Below are positions 43,494-47,507 of a DNA stretch of 47,507 nucleotides, piece by piece. A model generated the notes under the pieces. It was not told the DNA's origin, made no database searches, and saw only the letters and a list, made by a program, of their open reading frames with translations. The position numbers and the translations under genes were made by a program. The DNA comes from Gammaproteobacteria bacterium. Its GTDB lineage: Bacteria > Pseudomonadota > Gammaproteobacteria > SZUA-152. The stretch's first letter is position 1. Each line of letters begins with the position of its first letter. The stretch spans positions 1-47,507 of the forward strand of contig JAOUJW010000042.1 in assembly GCA_029882975.1 (NCBI GenBank). Reading direction: 5' to 3'.

Positions 43494-46400
43494 TTATTCC
43501 GACAATTTCAACAAATCAAATACAATCCGTGCAAACCCCTTGGCTTTTTCGGGATCGGATAGTAATTGCATCATCTGGTTTTGGTGTGCTTCGCTGCTGT
43601 CCATTACGGCTTCATCAACGGCTTTGTGGAAATCGCCTAACATGGCCTGTTCGGCTGTGTTGTTGGCAATCTGGTTCATGACTAATTCGTTTTCTCTTAC
43701 CTTGTCCCTGATCGTGTAGGCGTAATTCACCAAATCTTTGTCTGTTAACTGGTCGGTGATAAACAGTTCATTCAAGCGTTGGATGATTTGCGAGAGAAAT
43801 TCTTCCTTTCTGTCACGGGGCTTTGCAGTGCCGAGGCCTTCTCCTGGTTTTAAATACTCCCCTTCTCCATCTCGAAGATTGAGATCCTGCTGTTTTATTT
43901 TTGATAGGCGGTAGTGGCTCATTACCACATTGGTCAGGTCTATTTCATCATCCTCAATCAAGGATTCACGCAGCATGGGCCGTAGGTTACGCGCGTACAA
44001 GCTCAGTTTTTCTAATTCTTTATTGTCATAATCGACTATCTGAGACATGAACTCGTAGAAACGGACAAAGGTTCCCAAATCCTTTTTGAATATTTCCAGT
44101 GCATCCTTTTCCTGCTTGCAAGCCTTAAAGCTATTCTCGGCATTGGCTATCAGCACCGCATCCTTGGTCTTCTTAGTGCGCTCAAACATCTCCTTGGCTT
44201 GTTTGTAGGCGGCTACAGCAGACTTATAGCGTTTTTGCCAACGTTCTACAGCGGGCTTACAAATGTTGGCGATAGCGGCATTGCTTTTGTTCTTTGTATA
44301 AAAAGCCACGCAAAACTGTTCTACCTCTTGCCAGGTAAATATTCTGGTGGCACGCAGTTTGTCGAATAGGTCAAATATCAGGTTCGGGTCGGATACGTCA
44401 TCCAGTTCTGCGGTTTGGTAATAGGGTTTGAACGCGGCAAGAATATCATCCGGCTCATTGAAGAAATCGAGAATGTAAGTGCCCGTCTCGGCCTTGCCGG
44501 GATAGGTACGATTCAGGCGCGACAGGGTTTGTACACATTCCACACCGCCCAGCTTTTTATCCACATACATGGCAACGAGTTTGGGTTGATCAAAACCGGT
44601 CTGGAATTTGTTGGCAACGATCATCACTCTGTAATCGTCCGTATCAAAGGCCTTGCGCATATCTCGGCCCTTGAGGTCCGGGTTCATGTTGGTCTCGGTA
44701 AACTTCTCACCCAACAAACCTTCCGGGTTTGTGGTCGCTCCCGGCGTCCTGCCTCCCGCGACATTGATACTTCCCTGTATGGCATCCTTTTCATTAAATT
44801 CCACCTCACCGGAAAAGGCCACCATGGCATGTATTGTCTCATACCCCGGCTTATCTGACTTTTGAGCAATATACTTATCAAAACCCAATTTGTAACGCAC
44901 CGCCTCCTTGCGTGAACTGGTCACCACCATGGCCTTGGCCTGCCCTCCCAGTAGGCCCATCACATTATTCTTAAAGTGTTCAATAATCACCTGCACCTTT
45001 TGCGCAATATTGTAATCATGCAGGCGCACCCATTGATTAAGTTTGACCTGGGCCTTTTTGCTTTCCACTTCCTGATCGCTGGCAGCTATTTTCATCGCCA
45101 GGTTATAGGCCACCTTGTAATTGGTGTAGTTCTTTAACACATCCAGAATAAAGCCTTCCTCAATCGCCTGTCGCATACTATATACATGGTATGACTCTGG
45201 CTTATTGGTTTTGGAAGGTGGTTCATCCGGATTGGGTACACGACCAAACAGTTCCAGGGTTTTGGTTTTGGGCGTGGCGGTAAAGGCGAAATAACTTAGA
45301 TTCTTGGTTGCCCGGCGTGAGGCAACGGCGGCATCCAGAATATCCTCTGAACCCAGCTCTTCTTCATCACCCTCTTTGGCATCCAGCATAAGAACTTCTT
45401 TCAACTGCCGTGCGGTGGAGCCAGACTGAGAAGAATGGGCCTCATCGGCAATAATGGCGTAATGCCGTTCTTTTAAACTGACATTGTCCTCAATCGCCTT
45501 TAACACATAGGGAAAGGTCTGGATGGTGACAATAATAATCGGCTGCGAGGCCTCCAGGGCCAGCGCAAGTTTTTCTGACTTGGAACCCTCCCCTTCTTTG
45601 CGATTGATACGCCCAACGGCACCATCGGCATGTTCAAACTGGTTAATGGTGTCCTGTAATTGATCATCCAATACAGTTCGGTCTGTCACCACAATCACGG
45701 AATTAAACAGTTTGTTGCCCTGCTCATCATAAAGTGCGGATAACTGATGCGCCGACCAGGCGATGGAATTGGATTTGCCGGAACCGGCACTGTGTTGAAT
45801 CAGGTATTTGTGGCCAGGGCCTTCACGGTGGGCCGCACTTACCAGTTTATTAACCACATCCCATTGATGATAACGGGGAAAGATCAGGGTTTCTTTTTTA
45901 TATTTTCGCCCATTCCAATCCTCTTTTTCTTCAATCTGCAAATGCACAAACCGGGCGAGGATCTTTAACAGATTATCGGGCAATAACACCTCATTCCATA
46001 AATAATCCGTGGCGTACTGGTTCACATCCTCTGGCACATCATTCCCTGCACCGCCCTCTTTAGTACCTTTGTTAAAGGGTAAGAAGTAAGTCTCATCCCC
46101 TTCCAGTCGGGTCGTCATATAGACTTCATATTGACTCACCGCAAAATGCACCAGGGCACCACATTTAAAGGTTAATAAGGGTTCCGGCTTTTTAGTGATC
46201 GGGTCAATGCCGAAGCGGGTGGTTTTGTATTGCTTAATGGCATTTTCGACGGCCTGTTTGAATTCTGACTTCAATTCCATGGTGGCCACGGGCAGACCAT
46301 TCACAAACAACACCAGATCAATACGCCAGGCCTTTGCGCTTTTAGCCCCCTCTCCCCCGGCGGGAGAGGGCTGGGGTGAGGGGGAAGCCCATGGTGAATA

Positions 46401-46817
46401 GACCAACTCTGGCACAACCCGCAGACGATTCTTCTCATAACGCGCAAGGGTATCGGGGTTTAGATCATGCTCGGGTTTAAACTGACACAGGCTAAAGCGA
46501 GTGCCACGATCCCGTAACTCATGGCGCAATACACCCAGCGTACCAAAGGTACGTAGCTCAGTATTCGCCGCGTTGGGGTCCGCCTTGTTGAGCTGAGTAG
46601 CAACACGCTCTAAAAATTTTTCTTCGGGATTGTTAGGGTATAAAGAACAGAACTTCTGCCATTGCTCATCCTGGGTTTCTTGAACAAAGCCCAGTAAATC
46701 CTCAGAATACAAAGCCAGTTCACGGTTATAGTTTTCTGGCTTGCCGAGCAACCAACCATTGGCAAGTAATTGTTGAATCATATCGTTTTGGAATGTGAAT
46801 TCATTTTCCTTGCCCAT
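43494..46817 (-). CDS. hsdR: HsdR, type I restriction enzyme motor/nuclease subunit
   Basis: 1107 residues. The nuclease motif is D167 with E181-L-K183 (RIDLVLFVNGLPVATMELKS). The SF2 motor has Walker A SAGSGKS (343-349), DEAH 458-461 and TAT 513-515, and motif VI region QTLSRLNRTYPGK. It cuts DNA after translocation when the HsdMS complex finds unmethylated target. Two repeat elements are inserted in frame: SPSPQPSPAGGEG at about 145-157, just before the catalytic D167, and AGGRTPGATTN at about 685-700. AGGGGAG precedes the ATG. hsdS lies upstream; hsdM is not in the window. Confidence 0.94.
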   Translation of the reverse strand: MGKENEFTFQNDMIQQLLANGWLLGKPENYNRELALYSEDLLGFVQETQDEQWQKFCSLYPNNPEEKFLERVATQLNKADPNAANTELRTFGTLGVLRHELRDRGTRFSLCQFKPEHDLNPDTLARYEKNRLRVVPELVYSPWASPSPQPSPAGGEGAKSAKAWRIDLVLFVNGLPVATMELKSEFKQAVENAIKQYKTTRFGIDPITKKPEPLLTFKCGALVHFAVSQYEVYMTTRLEGDETYFLPFNKGTKEGGAGNDVPEDVNQYATDYLWNEVLLPDNLLKILARFVHLQIEEKEDWNGRKYKKETLIFPRYHQWDVVNKLVSAAHREGPGHKYLIQHSAGSGKSNSIAWSAHQLSALYDEQGNKLFNSVIVVTDRTVLDDQLQDTINQFEHADGAVGRINRKEGEGSKSEKLALALEASQPIIIVTIQTFPYVLKAIEDNVSLKERHYAIIADEAHSSQSGSTARQLKEVLMLDAKEGDEEELGSEDILDAAVASRRATKNLSYFAFTATPKTKTLELFGRVPNPDEPPSKTNKPESYHVYSMRQAIEEGFILDVLKNYTNYKVAYNLAMKIAASDQEVESKKAQVKLNQWVRLHDYNIAQKVQVIIEHFKNNVMGLLGGQAKAMVVTSSRKEAVRYKLGFDKYIAQKSDKPGYETIHAMVAFSGEVEFNEKDAIQGSINVAGGRTPGATTNPEGLLGEKFTETNMNPDLKGRDMRKAFDTDDYRVMIVANKFQTGFDQPKLVAMYVDKKLGGVECVQTLSRLNRTYPGKAETGTYILDFFNEPDDILAAFKPYYQTAELDDVSDPNLIFDLFDKLRATRIFTWQEVEQFCVAFYTKNKSNAAIANICKPAVERWQKRYKSAVAAYKQAKEMFERTKKTKDAVLIANAENSFKACKQEKDALEIFKKDLGTFVRFYEFMSQIVDYDNKELEKLSLYARNLRPMLRESLIEDDEIDLTNVVMSHYRLSKIKQQDLNLRDGEGEYLKPGEGLGTAKPRDRKEEFLSQIIQRLNELFITDQLTDKDLVNYAYTIRDKVRENELVMNQIANNTAEQAMLGDFHKAVDEAVMDSSEAHQNQMMQLLSDPEKAKGFARIVFDLLKLSE
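44736..44761. repeat. Mosaic-repeat fragment inside hsdR
   Basis: 26 bases matching 34854-34879 (copy A) at 22 positions: cgctcccg-cctcctg-ctc-cgcga pattern. On the minus strand it encodes VAGGRTPGA. It lies where HsdR homologues normally pass straight from the SGEVEFNEKD region to GLLGEKFTE. Confidence 0.65.
46345..46390. repeat. Palindromic ccctctccc/gggagaggg repeat inside hsdR
   Basis: 9-bp arms ccctctccc (46348-46356) and gggagaggg (46362-46370), followed by ctggggtgaggg. This is the common dispersed repeat that reads SPQPSPAGGEG when in frame. Here it adds about 15 codons to hsdR without breaking it. Confidence 0.9.
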
Positions 46818-46830
46818 ATCAATCTCCCCT

Positions 46831-47022
46831 CTAATTCCCGAAACGATAATTCAACAATTTTTGATGAATGATGTGCAGGGATGCACGAATGCCACGAGCG
46901 CATGGATACGCAGGAGCGGCCATGTCGTTTTGAAAAACGAACTCGGTAGACTTGCCTACATGGATGTAGGTACTTGGGATTTGTCGGGAACAAAATCCCG
47001 TGTCACCACCGTAGTAATTCAT
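46831..47022 (-). repeat. Mosaic-repeat block between hsdS and hsdR (63-codon frame)
   Basis: A frame opens at the ATG overlapping the hsdS stop and ends before hsdR, but its content is built from palindromes: gtgcagggatgcac (46872-46885), cctacatggatgtagg (46955-46970) and gggaacaaaatccc (46986-46999). They belong to the same CATCCATG-type family as the blocks near the vapC genes. Probably not a real protein; the ATGA overlap may keep ribosomes moving to hsdR. Confidence 0.6.
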
Positions 47023-47415
47023 GCCACTGCTTCCTTATGGTTTTTAGTTTGTTCTGGTGCCTGCCAATTTCGGAGATCGATTTTTCCAGTGACTGCGGCT
47101 GAGATCAGGGCTATTCGGCGTTCTTGCATTAACTTGATAGCCTTTTCCGCACTTGATATTAATGCTTCGTATTTAGTCTTTAGCTTATCAACCTCACTCA
47201 GTATTTCTTGTATTTCTTCTGGTGGGGGAATAGTTACCTCAAAATTAAGAAACAAAGGTAGTCTTAGTGAATCAACAGTTGACTTAGCCTGTCCTGCCAT
47301 AGCGACTTTGTAAAAATTCTGTTCCAAATAATTAAACATAAATCTACCTGTCACATGTCGAAAATTATTCAACATATAAAGAGTTATGATCATTTCTGGT
47401 GTATGAGCACCTAGA
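47019..47415 (-). CDS. hsdS: HsdS specificity subunit, C-terminal part only
   Basis: The C-terminal end of a type I specificity subunit: the end of a target-recognition domain (RFMFNYLEQNFYKVAMAGQAKSTVDSLRLPLFLNFEVTIPPPEEIQEI) and the final coiled coil (LSEVDKLKTKYEALISSAEKAIKLMQERRIALISAAVTGKIDL). HsdS proteins are about 400 residues; about 130 remain before similarity stops near 47415, where an insertion sequence seems to begin. HsdS chooses the DNA site for both methylation and cutting, so this locus is probably inactive unless the rest lies intact beyond the element. Confidence 0.8.
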
Positions 47416-47507
47416 AAGGGTGGCGTGCCCTTTGTTGTATAATTGTTTTCGCTGAAAAACAAACGACAAAGGAAGCACACCACATGAGCAAAGATAATGT
47501 TATTGAA
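47416..47507 (+). mobile_element. Left end of an insertion sequence with transposase start
   Basis: From about 47416 (gggtggcgtgccctttgttg) the sequence no longer fits hsdS. After 68 bases an ATG at 47484 with AAGGAAG upstream opens a plus-strand frame MSKDNVIE that runs off the window. This opening resembles IS256-family transposases as I remember them. The gggtggcgtgcc end would be the terminal inverted repeat. Family is uncertain because only eight residues are visible. Confidence 0.45.

Noticed and set aside
44415-44858. 147-codon plus-strand frame inside hsdR
   Set aside because: Antisense to conserved HsdR helicase motifs.
46778-46993. 71-codon minus-strand frame spanning the hsdR start
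   Set aside because: Built from the palindromic repeat block and out of frame with hsdR, which has a strong ribosome site.

Overview
The window looks like a chromosomal stretch from a gammaproteobacterium. The evidence is the tamA-tamB pair, a SoxR regulator with a recognisable SoxR box, a PEP-CTERM protein, YaiI, an M23 peptidase of the MepM type, and Proteobacteria-style start-stop overlaps. I see no tRNA, rRNA, CRISPR array or phage module. A genus cannot be named from the sequence alone.

Positions 1-18,100 hold mostly housekeeping, envelope and signalling genes. From left to right: a receiver-like protein and a FimV/TPR-like protein joined by an ATGA overlap; a full-length peptidylarginine deiminase that closely resembles animal PADs (the most surprising single gene); a PlsC-type acyltransferase; yaiI; a secreted trypsin-like protease; a small barrel-like protein; a DUF2892 membrane protein next to a cyclic-nucleotide-binding/rhodanese protein (a split version of the YgaP architecture); an operon of FecR-domain protein, histidine kinase and response regulator-diguanylate cyclase; an M23 endopeptidase; two secreted proteins of unknown function; and a TauE/SafE transporter.

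Positions 18,300-34,730 hold a PEP-CTERM protein, an SDR plus Ada-like alkyltransferase pair, a 1176-residue lipoprotein with near-identical 255-bp internal repeats, tamA-tamB, a frameshifted metal-dependent hydrolase remnant, and a PhnD-like binding protein followed by a hybrid histidine kinase.

Positions 34,731-47,507 are accessory DNA. They contain three toxin-antitoxin loci (an orphan VapC with a dead active site and deleted antitoxin, an RHH-Doc pair, and an intact vapBC), a third vapBC-derived fragment, SoxR/VOC and TetR/VOC stress modules with visible operators, a repeat-rich lipoprotein, families of short palindromic repeats, a truncated DUF262 protein with an unknown partner, and a type I restriction locus. 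In that locus hsdR carries two in-frame repeat insertions and hsdS appears cut by an insertion sequence at the right edge.

Functional links readable from the sequence: SoxR should activate the divergent VOC gene through a 19-bp-spaced MerR-type promoter. The TetR regulator should control itself and the divergent VOC gene through twin palindromes. VapB should repress the intact vapBC promoter, and possibly the orphan vapC promoter in trans because the operator is retained there. FecR/kinase/GGDEF probably form one envelope-to-c-di-GMP signalling unit.
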